A DNA stretch of 64,000 nucleotides from positions 372,001 through 436,000 of the forward strand of contig WIUZ02000019.1 in the NCBI GenBank assembly GCA_015956445.1, read 5' to 3'. Every line of letters starts with the position of its first letter. Position 1 is the first letter of the stretch. A program made the translations under genes and the position numbers. Shown piece by piece: positions 25,393-37,368 of this stretch. Origin of the DNA: Thelephora terrestris. Lineage: Eukaryota > Basidiomycota > Agaricomycetes > Thelephorales > Thelephoraceae. The notes under the pieces were generated by a model, which made no database searches, was not told the DNA's origin, and saw only the letters and a program-made list of their open reading frames with translations.

Positions 25393-25833
25393 CACTTCTC
25401 CCTCGTCCGTGTGTTCTGGCAGTTCTCATTCGAGTTTTTTTCTGCCTCTGTAGCTGGAAACGTCCCAGTTGGTGAATTCGGTGTTTTCTTAGTATACGTG
25501 AGGAGCGTAGATGTTTCCTTCTTGTCTTTGCATTTTATCTATCGTCACCGGGTGCTCTCCCCGTTCGTCGGACTTAGTTCCCCCGACTCGATGAAAGGGG
25601 TCTTGAACGTTGCTTGTGTGTCCTGCCTGTTAAAGGGGCTGCTGGGTCTCTCTTACAGTGTTCAGGCGTGAAGTAGTGTTGGTTTCAGTGTTGCGCGGTG
25701 AGTGTGGTAAACGGGCGGAGTTCCGGATTCCTGAGATCAATAGAGGCCTCCGGTATCGCTCGTGATTGTGCTTTATAAATGTGTGCCAGCACCTTTCCTC
25801 GCGCAGCCCTCGCCCCGGTGTCACCTTTTTCTC
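25393..25833. other. Spacer between NDUFA4-like gene and aldo-keto reductase
   Basis: 441 bp between two + strand genes; no additional gene seen. Confidence 0.5.
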
Positions 25834-27251
25834 ATGGTCGTCCTACTTGATTCCGTCCAGATTCCTTACGACCCCCCGACCGGATTCCCCGATAACGAAC
25901 ACGACAAGCCGATCGATGGGCTAGCTCTGGTACTCTCATAAACATCGTGACCTCAATCGTGCCTAACTGCCTTTCAACTCTCTAAATCTTTGTGTGAACA
26001 ATGAAACAAAGGGCCACATAGGGAACCTGGGTATACCAGAGCTCGTGTTTGGCGCAGCCAACTTTTCCCACCAGTACAACCAAGAGGAGCATATGACCTC
26101 GGATGTACCCATCAGGTCGCTGAGGTTATGCATGAGGTTAGTGGAGCGGTTTCGAGAGGTTTGCGCGGTTGATGGACCCCGATGGGTTTGGGTTTAGGTA
26201 TGGAATCCGGGCTTTCGATACCTCTGCATACTATGGGCCATCTGAGATCGTCCTCGGAAGCATTCTCAAAGCTCTCATGGTCGAGTTCCCCCGCGAATCG
26301 TATAGATTGGTAGGACGATCGCGAACTTTTCTGCTTTACAAGAAATTGATGGTCTTCGTCCTTAGATTACCAAGTGTGGTCGATACGGTCTCACTCCTGC
26401 GGATTTCGATTACTCCCCGAGTACGATTCGGAGGAGCGTGCGAAGGAGTCTAGAGAGGTTGGGTACGACGTATTTGGATGTCGTGTATTTGCATGATGTT
26501 GAGATGGTCGCTGAGGAGGTTATGCCGAAGAGGAATGGCGATCATTCTACGGCGTTGGGTGTGGATAGGGAGGCGTATGGCCTTGCGGTGGGGCAGGAGG
26601 GGAAGGTTTGGGGAAAGGGGGATGGAAAAGTTCTCCAAGCGTATGGTGAGCTAAAGCAGATGAAGGAGGAAGGGTTGATCAGGAATATCGGGATAACAGG
26701 TGGAATCTGAGCTTGACCCTCGCTAACCCTCGCTGATCGGCGTTGTAGCGTACCCCTTACCAACGCTGCTCAGGGTCGCGTTGCTGATTCGAGAGGTGCA
26801 CGGGCCAGTGGACGTGGTGATGTCCTATTGCCACCTTACGATCCAAAACGACACACTCGCATCGTTTGCGAACGAGTTCGCCGAGAGAGCGGGGGTCAGG
26901 CAGCTCCTCACCGCTTCGCCGTTGTGTATGGGGTTGCTGACTCCGAACCCGCCGGAGTGGAGTCCTGCCCCTCCAAAACTCAGGTCGGCATCTTTAGATG
27001 CCGTCGACGTTTGTTCTGCTTGGGCTGGCGGGCTCCCGAACGTTGCGCAGGGGTTTGCGTATCGACACGCAAGGACGCTTGGGATACCGACCGTTGTGGG
27101 GATGGGTTCGCTTGAGCAGGTCCATGAGACTATGAGGGTCTGGAGAGAGGTCGCGTCGGACGAAAGAATACAGAGAAAGGAGTTCGAAGATCGGGTCAGT
27201 CGAATATTCGAGGCCTCTGGGTACAGGAATTATAGTTGGCCTAGCCCTTGA
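25834..27251 (+). CDS. Aldo-keto reductase, D-arabinose 1-dehydrogenase (ARA2)-like
   Basis: Five exons. Exon 1 (25834-25929) starts MVVLLDSVQIPYDPPTG and splices in phase 0 to GHIGNLGIPELVFGAANFSH at 26012. Then YGIRAFDTSAYYGPSEIVLG holds the Asp-Tyr pair of the AKR tetrad, ITKCGRYGL the Lys, and TTYLDVVYLHDVE the His. The next exons are YPLPTLLRVALLI and PVDVVMSYCHLTIQNDTLAS, and the protein ends at NYSWPSP with TGA at 27249-27251. The order and the N-L-G-x-G-A/N-like opening match the NAD-dependent D-arabinose dehydrogenase (yeast Ara2) and L-galactose dehydrogenase group. In yeast Ara2 acts in D-erythroascorbate synthesis. Substrate here is inferred only. About 400 residues and no visible break. 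Confidence 0.88.
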
Positions 27252-27456
27252 AAGAAATATGCGTAGCCTCTGGATATCTCCCGTAGATGTAGCGATCCGC
27301 CATACCCCTGGACAAGACAAAATAATATAGCCCTCGGGCAATCATTAAAACGTTAATTAGCCCACATTAGACGCGTGGCACCATCCTCCAAACTCGAGTG
27401 ATCGGGGAAACAATGTAATATTCCGCGCTCTGCTTTACCCCACTACGCATATACCC

Positions 27457-29117
27457 ATGTCACGACTCTACATCGCGGTTACCGGAGCCAACAAGTGCGA
27501 TCTCTCCTTCTATCTCTCACTTTGGAGGTCTGATTCTAGAGAGTTACAGTGGCGTAGGGTTTGGCGCTTGCCAGCGTTTGCTGGAACAGCTTTCGTCTGA
27601 ACATCAGACCGACGGGAACCCCCAATTCGATATACCCGTAGAAAGCAAGGATGTGCCTGACGAGCGACCTCGGTGGTCCGGTCTAACCCTCATCATGGTC
27701 TGTCGAAACGTGCAAAGGGCAGAGGCGGCCCGTGGCAAGCTGCTTTCGTACCTCGATCAGATATTGGAAGGGCGGAAAGCCAGAGGGGCATTGGACGAGT
27801 ACGGCCAGAATTTCAGGCAGAATCTCGTTATTGGGATTGAGAAGTGTGATTTCACGTCGGTTGAGAGCGTGGTGGGCTGCGCGAGGGGGATGCGGACAAA
27901 GTCAGTACTCCCTTGCATTCTGAATCTCGTTTGTAGAACAACGCTGACGGGTCTCCCTCCCTCCCTCCCTCCCGCTTAGATACCCATATTTGAACCATCT
28001 CGTGTTGAATGCAGGGGCTGCGTCTTTCGTCGCCATCGACTGGTTCAAACTGATAGTTCCGTTCATCCTGCATCCAATTATCAGCCTCACAGTGGTATCG
28101 TACATCATTCAAGCTATAGGAGAGAGGACACACGATGGATTTGGTTACATTTGGCAATGTAACGTATTCGGGCCATATCTCTTCGTGAGTCCGCCCACCC
28201 ATCCATCGCACGACAAGCCCCAAATCCCTTACCACAATCCGTTTGTGTTCGCTTCTACCAGTACCGAGAACTACAACCTCTACTTGAAGCCTTCCACTCA
28301 CGGTCAGACGTCGACTGTCACTACCCCTCTCGCGTTCTGTGGACGAGTTCTCTCGAAGCTACGCATTTTTATCGACCGGAGGACTGGCAGCTCGTAACGA
28401 CGGATCATTCCTACGAGAGTTCGAAATACCAAGTCGACCTCCTCGCCAGTCAGCTCGAGATACAAGCCCTTCGGTTGGAAGAACAGACGAACAGACCCGC
28501 CAAGGTCCGGCATCTCATAATCCACCCCGGTGTCGCAAGCACCGGAATTGTGGACAGCTTTCTGCATCCGATCCTTGTCCATTTAATGGGCCTTTCATTT
28601 TATCTGGTAACGCTCGCCCCCTGCGCGTCACGGAGAAACACTTCTGAACGTTTTATGCTTTTTAAAGGCTCGGTTTTTGGGTTCGCCCCATCATCCACGG
28701 GACCCTCACACGGCCGGAATTGCGGCCACACATACCCTACTGACCCCTCTAGAAAACCTACCAAACCCACAACGCCACTCCAAATGCCTCAAGTTCAACG
28801 AGATCGATAATGAGGAAAAAATGCGGCTGCAGGAGAAGCTGACCGAGGTGAGGTGGGTTCAAGTGATCGATCCCAAAGATCCACCTCCTCCCATCAAGTT
28901 TGGAGCGCAAACCGATTGCTTTGGAAACCCGCGGGTGGGAGTTACGAGGGTCAAGCAGTGGAAGGAATACGAACCGGAGAGTAGGGCGTTGGTTGATAGG
29001 TTCGAGGGGTTGTACAAGTCACTCATTTTGGATCACCCGGAGAAGTTCCGGGACGATGCTGGCCCCGCTGCAGATGTCCCCGTCGTCCAGAAACGTCGTT
29101 CGAGTTTGGGTGGTTAA
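27457..29117 (+). CDS. ERG27: 3-keto sterol reductase ERG27 (short-chain dehydrogenase)
   Basis: ERG27 reduces the 3-keto group during C-4 demethylation in ergosterol synthesis at the ER. The start MSRLYIAVTGAN splices to NGVGFGACQRLLEQL, together giving the TGxxxGxG NADPH site. ERG27-specific features follow: a long insert with Asp/Gln/Gly, LNHLVLNAGAAS (NAG motif), DGFGYIWQCNVFGPYLF, and YRELQPLLEAFHSRSDVDCH. The catalytic Tyr-x3-Lys lies in DHSYESSKYQVDLLASQLE, and HLIIHPGVASTGIVDSFLHP after it is the usual C-terminal membrane-proximal part. The last exon (GIAATHTLLTPLENLPNPQ to QKRRSSLGG) ends at 29117. Four short introns are inferred. All SDR motifs are present. Confidence 0.93.
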
Positions 29118-29190
29118 GATGGTGCTGAAGCAAGGTCTGAGGGTCGTATACTAGTAGGTACAATTAGGGTGATATATAAAGCAATGATAC

Positions 29191-31215
29191 TCAGACCTCA
29201 GACTTTCTCCGTTTTTTCTTCGTCGTCGTCGTAATCGTCTCCGCTGTTGACTCTGCAGCCTCAGCCTCTTTTTTGGCCTTCTTCTTGGCCTCCTTCTCGG
29301 CCTTCTTGTCGGCTTTCTCAGCTCCCTCATCCCGCTTTTTCCGCTTCACTTTCTCCCGCTCCCCATCGACGTCCATAGCATCCTCTTCCTCGTCAGCCTT
29401 GGATCCGCCCTCATCCTTTGCTTCCTTCATCGCCTTCTTCTCCGCTTTCCTTTTCTTCCTCTCCTCCTTGCTCTCCTTCTCCTTTCGTTTGTCCTCTTTC
29501 ACCTCCTCTACCACATCCATCGCTACGTCTACAGGATCTCGTTGCGTGCTCACAAGATCCGCCGCGGTGTTATACACCTTGAGATCTCCCTGAGGCTCGT
29601 ACTTCTTCTGGTTCTTCGGCTTGTCGTTGAACTTCCGCACCCCGGATTGGTCCAACTGCTCTTCGAGCTTCCGTAACCGGTGCTCGAGCTTGGCGCGATT
29701 CTCGAGACCTATCGTTGGGGCAGTCGGCTCCGACTTGTCCTCAACGTCCGTCAGTGCGTCCACACGAATTGACAACGCAGCCTTTGTAGCGACCATTCGG
29801 GCCATCTGATTGATTTGAAATTTGTGAGCACCACTAACCGGCGCAAGGCGAGAATCAAACCCACCTTTCCCTTGAGTTTTGGTGGGGCTTGGCCGATCAG
29901 CGAAGCGTGGTATATCAGTCCGTACTTCGGCGTATCGTGTTTCGTCTTCAACGCCCTGAACAACGCCTTCTCGGCACCCAATATCTGCACCGTACTCGCA
30001 GGATGTTTAGCGAGACTGAGCAAACTGCCGGCGTGGCTGATTAGTCGGGCACCAACGAGATCCCCGACCAAGGCGGTCAGGTTCGGCGCAATGGCCGTCA
30101 TTCGATTTCGGAGGTAGTCTGCGAGTTGCGTGCGGTAAGCGGTGATAGAGATGACTTGGTCGCATAGGGAATGGATGTGGTTGATATCGGAGTCGGAGAT
30201 TTCTGTTCCCATGGATATTTCTGCAGCGGCTTTGACGGTGGCTTCGAGGTCTTCGGGGAGAATTGAGGCGAAATCGGTCGTGGCAGCGTTTGTTCTGAAG
30301 CCCATGGTCTTGATCACCTTGGCGTACGCCAGATTGTCGACGATGATCTTTGCGAGCTCTGGGAAATGCCAACCGTACCATTCCTACAGATACGGGGTAG
30401 GTCAACAGCGAGAGGGCAGAAATGATGGAACGAGTATTACCTTCACCCTCATCGAGTAGATGTTGATTTCCTTGTCTAGGTCGTCTAACAGGGCGATGGC
30501 TTGAATCACCATCGTGTCCACCTTGTCCGGAGAGAACTTGAGTTTATACCTGTAGGAGGACAAAGGTTAAAACTCAAGTTGGCTCGACAGTGCTCAGTTC
30601 CCACCGTGATAGAGAATGGCTCAAACCCAAGCTCATAGTAGCGAGATCCTTAGGATCCAGTCCATCGAGCAAAGAAGCTAATTGTTCTCGAATACCACGG
30701 AATAAATCGTTGTTCCCGAGACTCTCTGGGTTCGACACAGACTGTACGCTGATCTTAAGCTTCTTGTGTATTGAATGGGCTTTGGAGGAAAAGAGAGCGA
30801 CCATCTTGTGAGGAAAAAAAATCGCGAGGGTTTCGGTGGGAGGGCGTACCCAATTTATTATCCGCGACCAAGAGAGATTGCTTGCCCTTGCCTTTCTCCA
30901 AAATTTCTTCCGACAAGAATTTTTTGAGACCCTTGCCGATTTTGCCTTCCTGGATGGCGGTGATTTCTTCAACAGCGGTCGCGGTCGTTGTAAACCGATG
31001 CAAAGCGCGAAGCTTCAACCTTTAACGTTCCAAAGCGTGAACGTAAACAATTGAGTTCAGACCCCATAGAGGAAAGGTTTGTAGGGGCATACATACAACT
31101 TGTTCGCTTTCTCGGGCGATTCAAACTCTTCCCACAGATCGGCACTCTCGAGCTTCGCCGTGTCCGTCAACTTGAACAGACAGAAACCTAACGCGGTTTC
31201 GTAAAGAACCAACAT
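29191..31215 (-). CDS. NOP58: NOP58, box C/D snoRNP core protein
   Basis: Nop58 pairs with Nop56 and fibrillarin in box C/D snoRNPs that guide 2'-O-methylation and are part of the small-subunit processome. Starts [20 protein letters not shown] (ATG 31213-31215), then [20 protein letters not shown] and [20 protein letters not shown]. The coiled-coil segment follows ([34 protein letters not shown]-type motif seen as [20 protein letters not shown]). The Nop domain contains [20 protein letters not shown] and [20 protein letters not shown]. The tail is the family's Lys/Glu-rich region ending KKKRRKSEV, stop at 29191-29193. Length (about 570-580 residues) and motif order fit a complete gene, with introns near 31.0, 30.8, 30.55, 30.4 and 29.85 kb. 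Confidence 0.97.
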
Positions 31216-31881
31216 AATCAACCCTTGTAAAGATGAGCTGAATTGCTATTGCAGATTGAAAGAGAGGGAGGATTTTTTTTGGCGCGGGAGGGCCGAAGAA
31301 ACTGATCCCCAATGTTTTGAGGAATCGAAATTTTTGAGAGTTTGTTACTGTGGGAATTCCGATCATCAAAACATCGATATACTTAGGCGCCGCACATCCT
31401 ATTTCGGATACCGCTGTCCTGGTCCACTGAGACCCCAAAACACCCGGTCCAGTGTTTAAGGACTCTCATGGTCCAGGGGAAACGTTCGTTCATGTCGAAA
31501 CCGCATGGAAACTTCATGACCGGTGTATGGATATCGAAATGATTCACCAAGGGGCTGGGCGGCCTCTCAAGGGAAGGAGGAAGAATCGCACAATGCGGAA
31601 TATACACAACTATTTGGCTGTCCTCGAAGTACCTATCGTATGTCTGCCTACGGCAAAAAAGCCACAGGGGATCCACGCCGCTCGAAATTCTTCGACAAAG
31701 CGGACGCGTGGTTCTGCAAACCTGGATTTATTCCACGGTCGATAAGATGTACAGGTACATGAGATACCCAACAACGAGAGAAAATACAACCATATGACGA
31801 GACGTAGGAGGTGAAAATCAAAGGAACGTGGTCAAAGGGAAGTGCGAGAAGGGAACGGGTGAACAGAAAAGAAAAGAACGT
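31216..31881. other. Spacer upstream of NOP58
   Basis: 666 bp between the NOP58 start (-) and the 3' end of the MFS transporter gene (-). It includes the NOP58 promoter. No gene was recognised. Confidence 0.5.
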
Positions 31882-34167
31882 TTACGAAGAGGGTGCAAAC
31901 CCGGACTCCTCGGACTTGTGACGGTGCTTGAAACCTTCAACGTCGCTCTTGATGCTGCTCGCCATGGAGTCTTCTTCCCAGAGCTCTTGCTCGTTACGGA
32001 CACCTTCGATGGCCCCGGGGTTGAAGGCGAAGGCTCCCTTGGGAATGAAGGTGGCGATGAGGATGATTACGGAGCAAATGCTGAACTGAAGACTGTCGAG
32101 AACCGTTAGCACATCACTCGGGCTCAAGACCGACAAACCAGGCCGACTTACCCTCCGACTCGCGCCAAACTGCTCCGGATGTTCCCGTGATCAGAAAAGT
32201 CGTCGTCTATGATGGTTCCAAGGACAGAACTTAAGATGGCGTTCATAGTGATATACGAAGAGTACAAGAAGGCCATCACAGCGCCAAGGGCAGAGACGTC
32301 GGTATACTTTGAGGCTGCGGGAGATAATCGACGGATGCGCACAAGTGTAGATGTGTCACAACTCACCATAATCGCCGGTACTGAGAACGGACTGAATGTA
32401 GGCAGCCAATGAACAATCTCCAGCGGCCCAGCCGAAGGAAATGGGTATGTAGGTGGCACCGGTCTTCCATGCCCAGCCAACGTTCATCCCGGCGATGGTG
32501 CTGTAGTATTGCAAAGTCCAAACGATGTTGAGAGCGAAGGCGTCAGCGCGGAGCCATGGTATCTAGGGGACATTTTTAATCACCAGAGCTGGGGAAACAG
32601 GGTCGACGTCAACTTACGGGAGTGGTAACGTGATCGGCGAAGAGGAAAACGGAGAGAGCACCGAGAAGTTCACCAAAGTTCGATCCGCCAACAATGATTT
32701 GGGACCAAGCACTTGTACCGAGAACACGCTTGGCGAAGGCGGGGGCGAGGGAGTTTTCCACAAACCTGTGGAGATAAAGCGCCATGGCGTAACCGGGGAA
32801 GAGCCCTACGACGTGGTTGAGCGACTACACGATGCACATGTGGACCAAAAGTCTCTTACAGATAAACTTGCGGCTGCTGAAGATGATGAGGAAACCAACC
32901 CAGACGGACTTTCCGAAGTTGATGAAACCCCAGAAGAGCTGGACTATGTAATTTCCACGGTCGACTTCTTTCTCTAAATCTTCTACGCCAAGACCGGCAG
33001 TGTTCGCATTGTCGCGTGGGATGTCGACAAAGAACCAAATGAGTCCGGCGATACTGTAGAATACGGGGGTGAGGAAGAAGCTGTAGTTGTTTCCGAACTC
33101 GGTGATGAGGGAAGAGGAAGCGATGGCGGCGGCGGTACCAGTGACCTCGTAGAAGATGTGCTGTAAGAGGGCGGAGTGAGCCGAGGAGCTGTTGAAGATC
33201 TTCAACGGTCAACGTACGACAGTAGCGTCCATCCTCCTCAACTTCGTAACGTCTCCACCGACGATATCACACGGACTGGAGAGGGGATATCAGCGAGCGT
33301 CCAGGGGATATGAAGGTGGATTTACATGACACGCCGGATGAGTTCGACCATCCCGTAGGAAACTCCGCTAAGAGTCCAAATGAAGAAAATCTGCGGCGTT
33401 CCATCGGTATGGGGTGCGGCTGAAAGGTGTCGTGTGACCACGTACAGCATTTGGGTTCCAGGAGCCATAATGAACCTTTTGCTCCGGAGTTTTGTACTTC
33501 ATCTTACCACCTGCAAGAGACATAAGACCTATGCATCAATAGTGGATAGATGGAAATTGCGTACCGGTAGAGGCATCGATGATCAACAAGAGCGTGGTCA
33601 TTAGAGAAAAGAGGAGGATGGATGTGGCGAGAACCGTTCGAGTGGGCCAACGCTTGATCAAGGGTGCGATGAGGATAGCCCCGACGCATTGGGCCGCCTG
33701 GTTGAGCCCTTGGGCTGCTCCCACTGGAGAATGAGGGACATTAGTCGGGCGCGGATCAAATGGATCGGACGCCGCTCTACGTACACTTCGTAAACGTGTG
33801 TGCGGTCTGGAATCGGTCGGTGGCCAGGGTTGTAATGGAACCATTGAAGATCTCGAGGCCGAGCTTATAGAACATTATCCCTGTGATATAGATGGCCCTA
33901 TACCACAGGTAAAATCGTTAAACGCTACTTGGAGGGAGATGACGTAAACACGGACATGTTACGCTTCTGGTCGCGGGACCACGCTGGAATGCCAAGGATA
34001 AGCGGCCGTTCGGAGAGGGAAGAAAGCGAAGAGAAACCCACTACGAAACGCATTCCTGATCATGTTGTCGGGCAGCGGAAGAAACTAGGAACTAGGTGCA
34101 CGCCCAGGCGAGGAGAAGGTATATGAATGGCTTCGAACGGCGCACGTTCGACCTCCTCAGCCGTCAT
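31882..34167 (-). CDS. Major facilitator superfamily (UNC93/DUF895-like) transporter
   Basis: Multi-exon membrane protein. Clear segments in order from the 5' side: FYKLGLEIFNGSITTLATDR near 33.85 kb; GAAQGLNQAAQCVGAILIAP and LIKRWPTRTVLATSILLFSL (loop with RWPTRT between two helices); GGKMKYKTPEQKVHYGSWNP; FFIWTLSGVSYGMVELIRRV; HIFYEVTGTAAAIASSSLIT; NNYSFFLTPVFYSIAGLIWF; NYIVQLFWGFINFGKSVWVG; then a helix-rich region with KYTDVSALGAVMAFLYSSYI; and the last helix FSICSVIILIATFIPKGAFA before a hydrophilic tail ending at 31882-31884. This pattern is that of fungal MFS proteins related to yeast YJR124C; the substrate is unknown. The first exon is uncertain: MTAEEVERAPFEAIHIPSP at 34167 is the likely start, but I could not settle its donor site. 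Confidence 0.8.
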
Positions 34168-37100
34168 TGGCTCGATGTTGCATTATGTCGAAAACGCCGG
34201 CACCTGGGCGGGGACCTTCCCCCCCGTCCGGGAAGATGGTGCCTTTTGAAATTTTCCGATGGAATCCACTGACACCGGACCAAAAGATGTCACGTGTGCG
34301 TGCGATGTGCGGAATCTGGCATCTCGTAAGACCAATCCTCCCCCCCAGGCCAACAGACCTCGTGGCTTTGGTCTATTCAAGCGCTGGGGCATCGGAAAGT
34401 GACGGGTAGGTATTCAGCTGCAAGCGCCCCAATCAACCCTCCTAGACCAGATTGGAGACTCCGAAGAGACATCGAGATATGTTCGCATGGCCTGGGCTCA
34501 GGGTCCACCAAAAACCGCCGTATCAGCTGCGATGGTATGCGAGACCCTCAAAAGAGGTGGCGGTGTCAAGGCTCGATAGGGTACCATGTGAAAACTATCA
34601 AATCACGTCATGATCCATATTCAAACGTTGCCACCAAGTTTGGCTCAGTATCGTTGGTGAGAGTTCAGTTGACAGTTCAAAAATCATGATCAGTGGAAGG
34701 AGATTGCGCTCCGGCTTTTTGGACTCACGTTCTAAGAGAATCAGCCTGGGCGTGACGCCAGGGATAAGACCTGAGCGCGTCACCGCCCCCGGGAAACATT
34801 AAATTCCCCTGCGATAACACCCGCGATAAGAGTTGTGAGAAGTAGATTTCGTAGGCACAACTGTTTGTGCGACTCCTAGGAAAAGTCAAAATCGTTAAAG
34901 TTCCTTTTGCAATGAACGAGCTCGGTTCCTGAGTGATCCCGATGCGCTCGAAATTTGGAAGCTTCTGAACCTGTCGGGATTTCATGCCATCCCCGGCTCC
35001 GTAACGCACGTTGGATGAGGTAGAACAAAGTTTGGGATCCACTGCTTGTAGTCTCATCCGTCAGGCCCTCTCCAGCTTGCTAAGTTCTACCAGAGGTCAC
35101 CCTACCATCGCCAAGCAGGGTAGATGGACGAACGACCACGATCTTGAGACTTCTTCTGGAGTCACTAGTGATCACTGAAGAGTTATACGACCGAGGGAGG
35201 CATAAGCCAAGGCATTTCCGCGCAGTTCGGCCAATAGATCCACTGGATACGGTGCACGAGGCAGAAGAATTATGCCGCCGCGTAGCCTCAGAGAGGCGTA
35301 ATCTGATGCAACCAGGCCAAGCAGTGTGGAAAGCATGCGACGGACATTCGCCTTGAGCCAGTAGCATTCCAGGGATCGATATCAGCTATGCAACGGACAC
35401 CACGGCGAAGGAGGATTTCGGCGGACGAACCGTGGCCCGAACGCGACCACGAACGTTGGAGTTGATATTGCGAAGGCGCGAAAAAGGGTGTCAGGAAATT
35501 TATCTAGAGTGGGCTGCAATGAGCCATAAACCACCATATTACGGTACGTCCGCCGTTTGAGCCGGTGAGGTAAGGCCAGAAGAATTAGCGAGCCTCAAGG
35601 TGACGTCTCAGTTCCCAGGATAGCCGTACCACATGCACCCCGTGGGAAGCCTGGGAGAATTGCCAGGACGGGAGGGGCGGGTGTTGTTCTTGCGCTAGAA
35701 CCTCGCTGTATGGTCATGATGATGCGGTCGCGAGCCACCAGTCTTCCGGCTCCCCAGGAATTCTGTGTTTTGCGCTAGAGATACTAGCTGAGAAAAAAAT
35801 TACTCTGGCCGCCAATGAGCCGGACGCCCGCAATATAAAGGCTAGTTGTGCCAGGCTGAGAGAGGGCTCCGCATCGTCACCCAGGCAAAATGAAATTTGC
35901 GCGGTCTGACAGTAGGCACAGACGTGTCACATGTGTAAGCGAAGTGGCCTATGCTTGGTGAATTAGAAGCTAACGACATACCCTGAAAAAAATTCCCCGT
36001 TACGGTGGCAAAAGAGTGCGAAGGGTGGGACACTTCCCCACGCTAATTAACCGCAAGCAAAAAGGTCGAGTGATCAGCTGTGATCAGTCGGAAAGGTGAA
36101 CACAGTCGACGGTAAGGCAGCGTCCAAAAGCCTCGAGGAAACCGCTGAGGCTTATAGCCAAAGAGGCTATTTCTACTCTCAGGCGAACGATAAAACCACT
36201 CGGAGATTGTTTTAGGCCAAGGGAACACGCAGGTTATTTTTAGGCGAGAGGGTCGTTTGATCAAGGCACCCGGATCCTGGATGCCCTTGGTCGGTGATCC
36301 CGTGGCGGGATGGCTATCGATGGCTCAGTGGTGCCGCTGTACGTAGACGATGACTTTATGTGAAGGACCCATTGTATGGGTGCAGATCTGGGCGGCTATC
36401 GCTCTCCTCCCCAAAACCTAGGCGTTGCGGGTTCAGTGAGTTCAGTGGTCACGACAAATGAGACGTGGCATTTGTTTGACACAAGATCGCCCCGCGGCAG
36501 ACATGTGCAGGCACATGCAAGCAACGCCGACCCTCACGAGACTGGGCGGCAGGGGTCCAGATCCCTGTTTATGGTCTAGAGTTTGGCTCACAAGCCCAGA
36601 CTTGCCCAGTACGTGAGATTGCAACCGCCTTGACTACATGCAGACTATGCAGCGGTGATAACCGAAATCGGAGGTGTCGGAGGGGAAAGTGTGCTGCTGT
36701 CCATCATTCACAGCTTACATACAATGATGAGGCGATGGCACCTGTTCCGGAGAATGGAGGGGTCGTTGACTAAGGGATCGCCTGGCTTTGCGCGACGCGA
36801 TGGGGTTTGAAAGGGTTTAAGCTTGTGGTGTTGGGAACAGTGATTACTTGGCTCTCACTCACAAGGTTGGGCAATGATGGAATCGTCGATACTGTTAAGG
36901 GGGTTACACGATGTAGGTGAACAAGGAGGCAACTCAAGACGCGGTTTGGTGATGATCCAAGTCACCTTCACTGGTGTATTTTGGCGCCCGCGCTGCGAAC
37001 CGTGCCTCTACCGCCGAGGCTTTTGACTGTTGACCTTTCCCGACGGATTATCGAATAGTACATAACAAAAATCACCCAGTATAGGTTCAGAGACCGAAGT

Positions 37101-37368
37101 AGCACAGGGGCAGCCCTGGGGATGACCGGACATGATCAAAATTGGTCTCGGAGGCCTACGAATTCACTCATGTTCCCAATCAATCCTTCGCCTTGCATGA
37201 CGACCACCTCGATTGACTGTGACCATAATTGCCACAAACCTCTAGTTGCTTGATTACCCTCTGAGATTGACCGCCATACGACTGCAGCTAGCGTGAAGGT
37301 TCCGAACCTCATGGAATGGTCGACGTCTTCTCGGGCGCTTGGACCCGGCATTCAACTTGACCACAACC
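34168..37368. other. 3.2 kb region without recognised gene
   Basis: The largest gap in the gene-rich part, between the divergent MFS (-) and carboxypeptidase (+) genes. Only short open frames up to about 110 codons were seen. No transposon end, long repeat, tRNA or conserved motif was recognised by eye. The two promoters lie at its ends. Confidence 0.35.

Noticed and set aside
27457-29117. Annotating the ERG27 gene as a generic short-chain dehydrogenase
   Set aside because: The long insert, the YESSK catalytic context and the C-terminal HPGVASTGIVDSFLHP stretch are specific to 3-keto sterol reductases.
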